The notes beneath the pieces were generated by a model. It was not told the origin of the DNA, did not search any database, and worked only from the letters and a program-made list of their open reading frames with translations. The position numbers were made by a program, and so were the translations under genes. This document shows, piece by piece, positions 23,293 to 31,217 of a DNA stretch of 31,217 bases; position 1 is the first letter of the stretch, and each line of letters opens with the position of its first letter. Source of the stretch: Bacillota bacterium (GTDB lineage: Bacteria > Bacillota > Clostridia > Christensenellales > Aristaeellaceae); NCBI GenBank assembly GCA_023415715.1, contig JAEZJP010000126.1:1-31217 (forward strand). Reading direction: 5' to 3'.

Positions 23293-23991
23293 ATGTCTAT
23301 TTCCGGTATGGAAGAAAGGGTTGCGGAGGCTTTGGAGCATGTAAATGTTCCAAAGGATCACAGGCAAAAAAGAAAGGCCAGGCTGCGCTTTGCCCGGAGG
23401 GGAGCATTGGCAACAGCCTGCCTTTTGATAGGGGTATGCGTGTTTTCAGTGCTGGATCCGGCAGTCCTGCGCACGGCAAGCAGTCTTTTCAGCAGCACTC
23501 CATTTGACATAAGCGGCGTCGTATATCCGAATGATGCCAGTGGCGCGCCGCCGCCGCCGCCATCCGACTTAGCAAACCATATGGCTGACATACCGCCCCA
23601 GATAGCCGACTGCAAAACAATTGAGGAGGTCCATGCAACCTACGGCTTGACCGTGTACGAGCCCACGCAGATACCTGAAAACATGAAGCTTAAAGAGGTG
23701 CAGGCCAACATATCGGACGGCGACCTGAACGATTTCAGCTACCGCTATGAGGCGGATGAAGATAACAAGGTCATATTCAACATCCAGCCAATGCCCGACG
23801 AAGTGGATATGACCTTCCCGGAGGATTCCTACTATCACACGGCGCCGGTTGGGGAGTTCAATGTGTGGGAAACACCCAGCGGCTGGCAGTTCGCTACAGC
23901 ATTCACCAAGGAGTCCATTATGACTGTCAGGGGCACATTGGGAAAAGACGATTTCCTGAACATGCTCGATACCCTGCGGCCGGTCAACTGA
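23293..23991 (+). CDS. Second membrane-anchored DUF4367 protein (paralogue)
   Basis: 232 residues with the same plan as the preceding protein: short basic cytoplasmic N-terminus (1-36), one membrane segment (37-56, GALATACLLIGVCVFSVLD), a Pro-rich linker (PPPPPSD, 86-92) and a DUF4367 domain (about 110-232) with TYGLTVYEPTQIPENMKLKE and the ending TLGKDDFLNMLDTLRPVN. The match covers both membrane segment and domain, so this is a tandem duplication. The N-terminal cytoplasmic part is about 25 residues shorter, so it may not bind the sigma factor the same way. GGAGGGG lies 6 nt before the ATG, 51 nt after the previous stop; likely the same operon. Confidence 0.88.
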   Translation: MSISGMEERVAEALEHVNVPKDHRQKRKARLRFARRGALATACLLIGVCVFSVLDPAVLRTASSLFSSTPFDISGVVYPNDASGAPPPPPSDLANHMADIPPQIADCKTIEEVHATYGLTVYEPTQIPENMKLKEVQANISDGDLNDFSYRYEADEDNKVIFNIQPMPDEVDMTFPEDSYYHTAPVGEFNVWETPSGWQFATAFTKESIMTVRGTLGKDDFLNMLDTLRPVN

Positions 23992-24149
23992 AAGCGGGGA
24001 CTTTTCCCGCGGGATCCGCATGCCATTTTGAGCCCCAACGATTATTAGATAGCTTTGCTTCGCGTTTTGATGCAGTTTTGAAAAAATTTTGTTGACAGCG
24101 GGAAAATAGCCTTTTGAGGTTTTGTCTTTTGAGGATATGATTAAAGAAC

Positions 24150-24180
24150 AAAACGGATGCCTGGCAAAGGTATCCGTTTT
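24150..24180. terminator. Rho-independent terminator
   Basis: 12-bp stem with one G-U type pair (AAAACGGATGCC / GGTATCCGTTTT), 7-nt loop, ending in TTTT. It lies 160 nt after the DUF4367 operon and faces the GNAT gene from the other side, so it can serve both. Confidence 0.75.
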
Positions 24181-24323
24181 CATGTGCCGTAGGCTTCCGG
24201 TCAGGATTTTTTAACAAACCAAAACTTTAGTGCATAGTTGCTGGTATAAAAAACATGTGCCTGGTGCGCGTATACCTATTTTCAGAGCAGCATTATATAT
24301 CCATGGCATGGAAGCCGCTTTTT

Positions 24324-24770
24324 TCATTCGCTCTGCTTCCAGCCATCCCGCTTGCGGTAGAGGATATCGTCATGGCGGCGGTAGCCCATATGTTCGTAAA
24401 ACGCTTGTGCTATTGTATTGTTCCTGCCGGTGAACAGCTGAAAATCATGGATGCCCTGCTTTAAGTAAAAGTCTTCCGCAAAGCGCATCAGCCCTTCGCC
24501 TATGCCCTGCCTGCGGGAGCCTTCATCCACAAACAGCTCAGTGATCTCCACATAAAAAACGCTGTAGCAGATGGATTTTAAAAGCTGGCCGCACAAAAAG
24601 CCTAGCAGGCGGCCGTCCGCCTCGGCCACAAACACGGTTTCCGCGTCTGTACGTGAAAGGCCTAGTTCTATTCCTTCAACGGTATTTGCATTATCGCCGT
24701 TGAAGGCATCGTTCAGGCGCATGAGTTCTGTTGCGTCGTTTATGCTGGCGGTGCGGAATAAAACTTGCAT
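24324..24770 (-). CDS. GNAT family N-acetyltransferase
   Basis: 148 residues, a single GNAT domain that transfers an acetyl group from acetyl-CoA. Beta strands at the start (VLFRTASINDATELMRL), motif A ELFVDEGSRRQGIGEGLM with the acetyl-CoA pyrophosphate loop RRQGIG (86-91), and motif B NTIAQAFYEHMGYRRHDDIL near the end, with Tyr125 and the GY signature typical of the fold. Substrate unknown. AAAGGGG lies 10 nt before the ATG at 24770. It appears to stand alone; the adjacent MITE-like element lies 48 nt upstream of its start. Confidence 0.92.
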   Translation of the reverse strand: MQVLFRTASINDATELMRLNDAFNGDNANTVEGIELGLSRTDAETVFVAEADGRLLGFLCGQLLKSICYSVFYVEITELFVDEGSRRQGIGEGLMRFAEDFYLKQGIHDFQLFTGRNNTIAQAFYEHMGYRRHDDILYRKRDGWKQSE

Positions 24771-24817
24771 GGCATGACGCCCCTTTCATCTTTGGGATGG
24801 GATTTATGTTTGGCGCA

Positions 24818-25026
24818 TTTACTCCTTCAGTCGCTGCGGCGACAGACATCCCATCTGGCTCAATCGTCGCACTGCTCACTGCGTTCCCATTGCTCGTTTC
24901 GCCAGCCTCCTCCACACCGCCCATTTCCGCCACCGGCGGGGCGGTGTTCCGGAGCCTCAAGAGGGAGCCTTTTGGAAAGCTTCCCTCTTGAGAGAGGTGC
25001 CGCCCGCAGGCGGAAGAAGGAGTAAA
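24818..25026. mobile_element. MITE-like element with 11-bp terminal inverted repeats
   Basis: Perfect inverted ends TTTACTCCTTC (24818-24828) and GAAGGAGTAAA (25016-25026). The 209-bp interior has no open frame and contains an inner hairpin (CTCAAGAGGGA ... TCCCTCTTGAG, about 24957-24994). No target duplication was recognised in the flanks. The right half (TTCCCTCTTGAGAGAGGTGCCGCCCGCAGGCGGAAGAAGG) resembles dispersed clostridial intergenic repeats. Confidence 0.7.
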
Positions 25027-25157
25027 GAGACATATGTTTTAGTATTATACATATTAATGTTAAAACACCTTCATTTTCCCCTTATAAAGTTTCTAGGGTG
25101 GGTGCGGGAGGGGCTCTTTTTCAAAAGAGCTCCTCACGCTTATTATCGTAATCCTCG
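25027..25157. other. Short AT-rich intergenic stretch with hairpin
   Basis: With the MITE-like element this completes the 387-base gap between the GNAT gene and the glucan synthase. It holds the terminator at 25108-25135 and nothing else recognisable. Confidence 0.6.
25108..25135 (-). terminator. Hairpin after the glucan synthase gene
   Basis: 13-bp stem with one G-U type pair (GAGGGGCTCTTTT / AAAAGAGCTCCTC) and a 2-nt loop, 23 nt after the stop at 25158. No long T-run follows on the minus strand. Confidence 0.55.
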
Positions 25158-28100
25158 TTATTCCCTCGCCCCCGCCATGGGGAACCTGGCTTCGTGAATA
25201 CGGCCGTCATCTACAAAGGTAATCCAGCCGGCGGGAAGCGGATCGCCGTCTAGCACGGACTGTGCCATTTCCCTTGAGGAGGTCAGGTGATAGGTGGACC
25301 TTCCATAGCGGCAGGTAATGGTGTATTCGGACCATTCATCGGGCACATTGGGGTTTAGGCGCACCTTATCGCCGCGCTTTTCAAAGCCCAGCAGCTTTTC
25401 CAGCGCGACCACGTACAGCCAGGCGGCGCTGCCGGTATACCAGGTCCAGCCGCCGCGGCCCATTTGGTCCGGGTTGGTATAGATATCGGCCACGGTAACG
25501 TAGGGCTCCACCCGGTAGCGGTCGGCCTCCTGCTTTGTTTTGGCGTGGTTCATGGGCAGCATGGCCTTTAAAAGCTCCCACGCGCGCTTTTTGTCGTTCA
25601 GTTCCAGCAGCGCCCAAATCATCCAGGGAACGGCGTGGGAGTACTGGCCGCCGTTTTCGCGTATGCCGGGCAGGTATCCCGATATATAGCCGGGGTTTTC
25701 GCCGCCGTTGAAGGGCGGGTTCAAAAGCTTCAGCAACATGTATTGGCTGTCGTACAGCGCGTCCCATGCGCTGTCCACGGCACGTGCGCAGCGGAAGGGA
25801 TTGGCGCCGGCCAGAACGCTCCAGCTTTGGACCAGGTTGTCGATCTGGCACCCAAGGCTTTCACGGCTGCCCAGGGGCTTGCCGTTGTCGTACCAGGCGC
25901 GCAGGTACCAGTCGCCATCCCAGGCATGCTGTTCAATATTCTGCAAAAGCTCCTTACGGTAATTATACAATTCATCGGCCACTTCCTTGATGGCAAAGGG
26001 CGCGAAGCGATTCAAAACCTCGCACAGGAAAAAGCCAAGCCATACGCTTTCGCCCTTTTGCTCGCCCACCCGGTTCATGCCGTCGTTCCAGTCGCCGCCG
26101 CCCATCAGGGGAATGCCATGGCTGCCAAGGCGCACCCTTCGAATGGCCTTCAGGCAGTGCTCCATCAGCGGCTCGGTATATTCGCTTTCCTTGGGCGTGC
26201 CGTACCAATCCTCCTGGCCCTCGGGCACCTGCGGGCCTTTCAGATAAGGCACATGCTCCAGCAGCACCCCATTATCGCCGGTCTTTTCCACATAAACTGC
26301 GGTCACGTAAGGCAGGAAAAGCAGGTCGTCGGTAATGCGCGTGCGCACACCCAGCGCGGGCGGATGCCACCAGTGCTGCACATCGCCCTCCTCGAACTGG
26401 TGGGCGGCGCACTGAAGAAGATGCGCCCGCACAGTCTCCGGGCGGGTATTAAGCAGCGCCAGCATATCCTGCAATTGATCGCGGAAGCCGATGGCGCCGC
26501 CGGCCTGGTAGAACCCGGCCCGGGCGTACAATCTGGCGGCCCGCACCTGGTAGGGCAGCCAGCGGTTCAGCATCAGATTCAGGTTTTTGTCGGGCAAAAG
26601 CACTTGCAAAGGCGTTAATTCCGACGCCCAAAAGCGCAGCGTTTCCTTAAGCCGCTTTAAAGCCCCTTCCTTTTCCAGCAGTTCGGCGAGGCGGCCCGCT
26701 TCCTCCCGGCTTGGCGCGGAGCCCAGCGCAAAGGTGACGGAAGCGCTCTGGCCGGGGCTAAGGCGAAGGACTGCCGTAACAAGCCCCACGGTTCCAGGCT
26801 CGGCCATCGGCAGCGGCTCTTTTTCCAGCGCCATGGGCTTTGCGCATCCAAGGCCCCAGAAACCGCCTTTTGTAAGCACGGTGGAAGCTGCGGTGTCGTT
26901 CCGGTCGGTAAGCGCCAGGAAGGCCGTGCCGGAAAAGCCGGGGTTCTCTGCCATGACGGTCATGGGGCTTGTGACATAGGCGCAGGTGAGCTCCCCGGCC
27001 TGGTCGCTTTCCCCCAATAGAAAATCGGCAAAGTGATAGACGCGGATCAACCGCTCGCCATCGCCCGTATTGCGGATGCGTACGGTGCGCAGGCTGACGG
27101 CGTATTCCGTATCGGAAAAGATATGCAGCGTTGTTTCAAGGCCCATGCCATAGCCCTGTATGGCGGTGAGGCCCGGGCTGTGGGTGACACGGAAAGCCAT
27201 ATCATCCCCCAGCGGCCAGCGGCAGGGCGAGAACAAAGCGCCGGTTTCTTCGTCCCGAAGGCAGAGCCCTTCCCCCGGACGCGGCGAAACGGGGTCGTTG
27301 GGCCAGCGTGTCATGCGGCCGTGGTGGCTGTTGCCATCATAGGTGAACACGGGCCCGCTTTCCGAGGCCAGGGTGCCAAAACCCGGGCTGCTCAAAAGAT
27401 TGCACCAGGGCGCGGGTGTCATTACATCCTTTGGAAGGTCGATCACATAGTCGCCTTCCGGCATGGCAAAGCCGCCGTACCCGTTAAACTGCCAGCGGTC
27501 CATATACGGCATCTGCGGGGCGGGAAATGGCTTATATTCCTTTTTCCAGATCACGGACGGGGCCTTGGCCGCTGTTTGCAGCGCCCTAAAATGCGCGCCA
27601 AGGGAGCCTTTGTCGCCGGACAGGTACAGCCGGGAGGCCGCTTTCAATAATTTTTCCACATCGGGGGACATGGCCTGCGTGTCTAAAAGGTGCACGCCGC
27701 CCGGCTTGCCGATCAGCTCCCGGGCATGGCTGGATGCGGTCAGGTCGCGAAGCGCGTCGCGCACCGGCTGGTCATAGTCCGCGCCGTGGCAGTTTAGCAG
27801 CGCCAGGTCCGCCCACACGCCATGGATGCGCCACCAGGCGTGGGCGGAAAGCGCAGTCCTGGCCAGGGGCAGGTGTTCCCGCTTATGGATTTCCACGGTA
27901 ATAATGGGCAGGTCGCCGCTGATGCCAAGCCCCCATAGCGACTGCCAGGTGACGGGCACGGGGCCTTCAGGCTTAGTACCGGGCTGGCCGCCATAGATGA
28001 GGCTGCCGGTCAGCCGGCCGTACAGGTTCTGGCCGGCCACGTCAATGGCCAGGTACCTGGCGGTTACCAGTCCCTGGGTAATGGCCAGCTCCCTGGCGCG

Positions 28101-31100
28101 CTTCAAGTCATCCGGCGTTTCGTAGCGGGCTGCCATGGCCTGGGGCTGCTGATCCTCCTCCACCAGCATGGTGCTGAAAGTAAGCTGCGCCCGGCCATGG
28201 GCGGGAAGCAGGAACTGGGTGCGCAGGCTCATGCAGGGGTTGATCATGGCCCCTACCCTGCCCGTGACGGTGCGCATGTTTTCAGACATTTGAAGCGGGG
28301 CGCGGATGCTGCCGCCGCGGCCGAGGAATGCGCAGCGGTCCGTTTGCGCCACGGTATGGACGAGGTTGACGTCGGCGCCCAGGGAATGCACCAGCACACG
28401 CCGGGGATCATTGCCGTCCCTGGGCCGGCGGCGGGCCAGAATGCCGCTTTTGCCCAAACGGTCGGTCTCAATGAACAGGTTGCGGAAGGCGGGATGGGCG
28501 GAGTCGGCGCGCTGGCCGCTGAGCGCAAGCTCAAAATAACTGGCGGCCTCCAGAACACGGTCCCTGTTGGAGCGGTTGACGATTTCGATAAGGTGCAGCG
28601 CAGCGCCGTCCAGGGGGTTGACAAAGCAGCTTAGGCGGCTTTCTATGCCAAGGTGCGTGCGCGAAAACACCGCCTGGCCCGTTTCAAACACGGTTTCACC
28701 AGGGAGGTCGGGGCCGGTAGGCTGCCAAAGCATTTCCTCCTCCACATCCCTTAAGTAAAACTGGATGCCGTCGTCATCCCCGGCCATGCCGCGGAAGCGG
28801 GATATCATCACGCCATCCCTGGCCAGATACCCTCCGCCCTGGGCGGTAACGCACAGGGTGGTGCCGCTTCCGTACAAAAGGTGGACGTCCGCCGGAAAGG
28901 TATGAACGGCTGCCTGGCGCCTGGCACTTTTGGGCCCGACAGGGGCCTGATGGGGCCTAGGCATGGCCTTTCTTGGATGCAGCGCATTTTTCGGCATCTT
29001 TTCCTGCAGCAAAAGCCCGTAGGCGCGGGCTGCGGGCAACGCGTCGAAATACCTGACCAGCGCATTCCTGGACAAAAGGTTGCACAGCGCGCAGAGCATC
29101 ATGCCCTGGTGGTGGCTCATATGGCTTCGCACCAGCTCGAAGGTTTTGCCCTCGCCGATGCGGGCAAAATTGAAATCGGCAGCCTCAAAAAAGCCCAGGT
29201 GGCTGTCCCAGCCCATGGACTTCATTCTTGTAAGGTTCAGCCTGGCCTCTTCGGGGAAAAGCGGCAGTGCCAGGCCGCTGGCGTAAGGCGCGATCACGCC
29301 TTCCGCCGGGATGTTGCCAAGGGCCAGCGCGGGCAGCCCGAAGGCCTGATATTGATAGTTGAGCGACGGGTCGAAGGCGAAATAACCGCTTTCGCTGACG
29401 CCCCACACGCCGCCGCGGGGGTGGCGCATCTGGTTTAGCACCGCCCGGCGGCAGGCGGTATCCAGCAGCGTGTTCCTTGTAAGCGGCAAAAGAAGGTTGG
29501 GCATCAGGTATTCAAACATGGTGCCGCTCCAGGACACCAGGGTAGGCTTGCCCCGTGCTTTTACCAGCGTGCGGCTAAGCCTGTACCAGTGGCGGGGGGA
29601 TACCTGCCGTGTCATGACCGCCACAAAGCTTAACAGCCTTGATTCGCTGGCCAGGAGGTCGTACCTGGAATCGCCCGGCTCTTCCTCCCTTGTATCGATC
29701 CCCACGTAAAACAATTCCGCCTTGGGATCGTAGAGCCTTCGCAGGTTCATGTGCAGCGCCAGGTCGTCCATCCTTGCGGCAAGGCTTCTAAGCGATGCGT
29801 CCAGCGAGGCGGCCAGCGTGCGGATCACCTGGGCGCAGCACATAAGGCACGCGGCCAGGTTGCCGCTGTCCACGGAGGATACATAGCAGGGCTTCAGCGG
29901 CTCCAGCGTTCTTGTATCGTACCAGTTGTAAAAGTGGCCCTCCCATAATGGCAGCTTTTCCATGGTGGCGACGGTCTTTTCCATGCGCTGCGCCATTTCA
30001 TCCGGCTCCAGAAAGCCAAGGCTCTGCGCCGCGGCACAGGACAGAAGATACAGCCCGATATTGGTGGGCGAGGTCCTATGGGCCAGCCCCTTGTCGGGGT
30101 GGATTTGCAGGTTGTCGGGAGGCAGGAAATGATCTGAGGAGGTAACGACCTTTTCAAAATAGCGCCAGGTGGACCTTGCCATATCCTTGAGCTGGCTTTT
30201 TTTCTCCTCCTCCAGATAAAGCTCCTGGTACAGCGGCGAATCCAGCCAGGGCGCGGCAAAAGGGAAAGCGATCCACAGCGCGGCGATGATGATGCCGGGG
30301 ATCACCCACCCCGCGGCCACCGAGGCTACTAACACGGCCCCGCCCAGCACCCAATGGGTCCACAGCCCGGAAGAATAGGGCGACTCGCCGCCCTGCTCCG
30401 CCTGGGCGGCGGTCACCCATTGCAGCATGTGCCTGTGGGATACGGTCACCCGGTAGACAGTGCGGATGGCGGCGTCCAACTGCGTCTGGATCTCATAAGG
30501 CAACGCGCATAGCCGTACGAAGAACGCTGCCAGGGATTTTAAGTGAAAAAACACGCCGGGGTTTGGGATAATCAGCAGCAGCAGCATTAAATACGGCCTG
30601 CCGGCAGCCGCGGCATACAAAAGCAGAAGGCCTTGCGCCGCGGGGACCAGGCTGCGGCGGAGATTATCCCAGATCTTGTGCCGGGAAAACCGGGCCAGCG
30701 GATTCTTCATTGTACGGCCGCCCCTGTACATATGGGGAAACAGCCAGGGCAAAAGCTGCCAGTCGCCCCTTGTCCAGCGGTGCAGCCGTTTCATCCAGCT
30801 TCGAAGCGAACCAGGCTGCCCGTCGTACAAGGCGATATCGCCCAGCAGCGCGCTGCCGGAAAGCTCACCCTCCAGCAGGTCGTGGCTGAGCACCGTGTAA
30901 GGCTCCACCTTCCCTTCCACCGCCTCCACAAAGGCGGCGGGCTCATATATGCCCTTCCCGGCAAAGGAACCGGCATTGGTGAGGTCCTGATACACATCGC
31001 TGACTGCGGCGTTGTAGGGGTCCACGCCGCCCCGGCCGCCAAGGATCGCATTGACACGGGTGCGGACCGTGTCCGCGGCCACCTCCATCCGAGGCTGGAG

Positions 31101-31217
31101 AATGCTTTTTCCGCGCAGAACGCCTTTGAATACCTGCCGCTTTTGCAGCGGGTGAACGATGGCCCCGATCAGCTTGAGCGCGCTGCCTGGCGGAAGTATG
31201 GTGTCGCTGTCCAGGGT
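25158..31217 (-). CDS. Cyclic beta-1,2-glucan synthase-like protein (NdvB/ChvB type), 5' end missing
   Basis: 2019 residues are visible and the frame is open at the window edge, so the N-terminus lies outside. The first residues read TLDSDTILPPGSALKLIG, including the DxD site of the GT84 glycosyltransferase domain. Membrane segments follow (about residues 180-215 and 285-320). From about 378 the glycoamylase-like (transglycosylase, GH189-type) domain begins: RTSPTNIGLYLLS, GHFYNWYDT, VSSVDSGNLAACL. Two beta-sandwich regions precede a C-terminal GH94 phosphorylase domain with the catalytic-acid motif GGGDWNDGMNRVG (about 1705) and NGGENPGYISGYLPGIRENG. In Rhizobiaceae and Brucella this architecture makes cyclic beta-1,2-glucans, the GH94 part trimming chain length. 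The 5' ATG at 31088 is internal, not the start. Thermoanaerobacter has a characterised relative. Confidence 0.95.
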   Translation of the reverse strand, partial: TLDSDTILPPGSALKLIGAIVHPLQKRQVFKGVLRGKSILQPRMEVAADTVRTRVNAILGGRGGVDPYNAAVSDVYQDLTNAGSFAGKGIYEPAAFVEAVEGKVEPYTVLSHDLLEGELSGSALLGDIALYDGQPGSLRSWMKRLHRWTRGDWQLLPWLFPHMYRGGRTMKNPLARFSRHKIWDNLRRSLVPAAQGLLLLYAAAAGRPYLMLLLLIIPNPGVFFHLKSLAAFFVRLCALPYEIQTQLDAAIRTVYRVTVSHRHMLQWVTAAQAEQGGESPYSSGLWTHWVLGGAVLVASVAAGWVIPGIIIAALWIAFPFAAPWLDSPLYQELYLEEEKKSQLKDMARSTWRYFEKVVTSSDHFLPPDNLQIHPDKGLAHRTSPTNIGLYLLSCAAAQSLGFLEPDEMAQRMEKTVATMEKLPLWEGHFYNWYDTRTLEPLKPCYVSSVDSGNLAACLMCCAQVIRTLAASLDASLRSLAARMDDLALHMNLRRLYDPKAELFYVGIDTREEEPGDSRYDLLASESRLLSFVAVMTRQVSPRHWYRLSRTLVKARGKPTLVSWSGTMFEYLMPNLLLPLTRNTLLDTACRRAVLNQMRHPRGGVWGVSESGYFAFDPSLNYQYQAFGLPALALGNIPAEGVIAPYASGLALPLFPEEARLNLTRMKSMGWDSHLGFFEAADFNFARIGEGKTFELVRSHMSHHQGMMLCALCNLLSRNALVRYFDALPAARAYGLLLQEKMPKNALHPRKAMPRPHQAPVGPKSARRQAAVHTFPADVHLLYGSGTTLCVTAQGGGYLARDGVMISRFRGMAGDDDGIQFYLRDVEEEMLWQPTGPDLPGETVFETGQAVFSRTHLGIESRLSCFVNPLDGAALHLIEIVNRSNRDRVLEAASYFELALSGQRADSAHPAFRNLFIETDRLGKSGILARRRPRDGNDPRRVLVHSLGADVNLVHTVAQTDRCAFLGRGGSIRAPLQMSENMRTVTGRVGAMINPCMSLRTQFLLPAHGRAQLTFSTMLVEEDQQPQAMAARYETPDDLKRARELAITQGLVTARYLAIDVAGQNLYGRLTGSLIYGGQPGTKPEGPVPVTWQSLWGLGISGDLPIITVEIHKREHLPLARTALSAHAWWRIHGVWADLALLNCHGADYDQPVRDALRDLTASSHARELIGKPGGVHLLDTQAMSPDVEKLLKAASRLYLSGDKGSLGAHFRALQTAAKAPSVIWKKEYKPFPAPQMPYMDRWQFNGYGGFAMPEGDYVIDLPKDVMTPAPWCNLLSSPGFGTLASESGPVFTYDGNSHHGRMTRWPNDPVSPRPGEGLCLRDEETGALFSPCRWPLGDDMAFRVTHSPGLTAIQGYGMGLETTLHIFSDTEYAVSLRTVRIRNTGDGERLIRVYHFADFLLGESDQAGELTCAYVTSPMTVMAENPGFSGTAFLALTDRNDTAASTVLTKGGFWGLGCAKPMALEKEPLPMAEPGTVGLVTAVLRLSPGQSASVTFALGSAPSREEAGRLAELLEKEGALKRLKETLRFWASELTPLQVLLPDKNLNLMLNRWLPYQVRAARLYARAGFYQAGGAIGFRDQLQDMLALLNTRPETVRAHLLQCAAHQFEEGDVQHWWHPPALGVRTRITDDLLFLPYVTAVYVEKTGDNGVLLEHVPYLKGPQVPEGQEDWYGTPKESEYTEPLMEHCLKAIRRVRLGSHGIPLMGGGDWNDGMNRVGEQKGESVWLGFFLCEVLNRFAPFAIKEVADELYNYRKELLQNIEQHAWDGDWYLRAWYDNGKPLGSRESLGCQIDNLVQSWSVLAGANPFRCARAVDSAWDALYDSQYMLLKLLNPPFNGGENPGYISGYLPGIRENGGQYSHAVPWMIWALLELNDKKRAWELLKAMLPMNHAKTKQEADRYRVEPYVTVADIYTNPDQMGRGGWTWYTGSAAWLYVVALEKLLGFEKRGDKVRLNPNVPDEWSEYTITCRYGRSTYHLTSSREMAQSVLDGDPLPAGWITFVDDGRIHEARFPMAGARE

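Noticed and set aside
25635..26618. 327-codon plus-strand frame inside the glucan synthase gene
   Set aside because: GC-rich antisense shadow; the minus-strand frame contains the GH94 catalytic motif here.

Overview
The window reads as a chromosomal segment of a Gram-positive, probably clostridial (Bacillota) bacterium. Evidence: strong GGAGG-type ribosome sites, GTG and TTG starts, sigma-A promoters with near-consensus boxes, LplB/LplC-type sugar permeases, BspA-like repeats, a YmaF protein, DUF4886, and intergenic hairpin repeats of types seen in Clostridia. Placement below class level is a guess. There is no rRNA, tRNA, CRISPR array, transposase or prophage; the segment looks like ordinary chromosome with small genomic islands of AT-richer secreted-protein genes.

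Layout. Bases 1-2037 hold a decayed gene end (stop inside the frame), a secreted leucine-rich-repeat protein (569-1645, minus) and debris. 2038-3793 is a divergent pair: a three-repeat beta-sandwich protein without a signal peptide and a 56-residue protein. Their shared upstream region carries sigma-K-like and sigma-G-like boxes, so both may be spore genes. 3794-4403 carries a palindromic repeat and a terminator. Then come a MATE exporter, a DUF4886 hydrolase-like protein, a DnaQ-type exonuclease, a secreted polysaccharide deacetylase and a small helical protein (4404-9299).

9516-11576 is a two-gene NHEJ operon (Ku and a stand-alone ATP-dependent ligase) followed by a small helical protein. 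A YmaF-family protein lies at 11682-12275. 12443-17347 (minus) is one transport operon: solute-binding protein, two permeases and a PHP (CehA/McbA-like) metallohydrolase, with no ATPase of its own. It is divergent from a GntR-LacI type regulator (17601-18728), with a palindromic operator candidate between them. A second small secreted protein (18870-19484) shares its tandem SH3-like C-terminal half with the leucine-rich-repeat protein.

19703-21709 is a YgiQ-type radical SAM protein. 21927-23991 is an ECF-like sigma factor translationally coupled to a membrane-anchored DUF4367 protein, followed by a second, duplicated DUF4367 protein: a candidate sigma/anti-sigma module with two sensors. After a GNAT acetyltransferase and a MITE-like element with perfect 11-bp ends, the window closes with a huge 5'-truncated gene (25158-31217, minus) for a cyclic beta-1,2-glucan synthase-like enzyme.

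The most interesting points are the sigma factor with two DUF4367 partners, the divergent sporulation-like pair, the paralogous SH3-like secreted proteins, the PHP hydrolase in a sugar-type ABC operon, and the cyclic glucan synthase in a Gram-positive setting. All functions are read from sequence motifs by eye; no database search was run.
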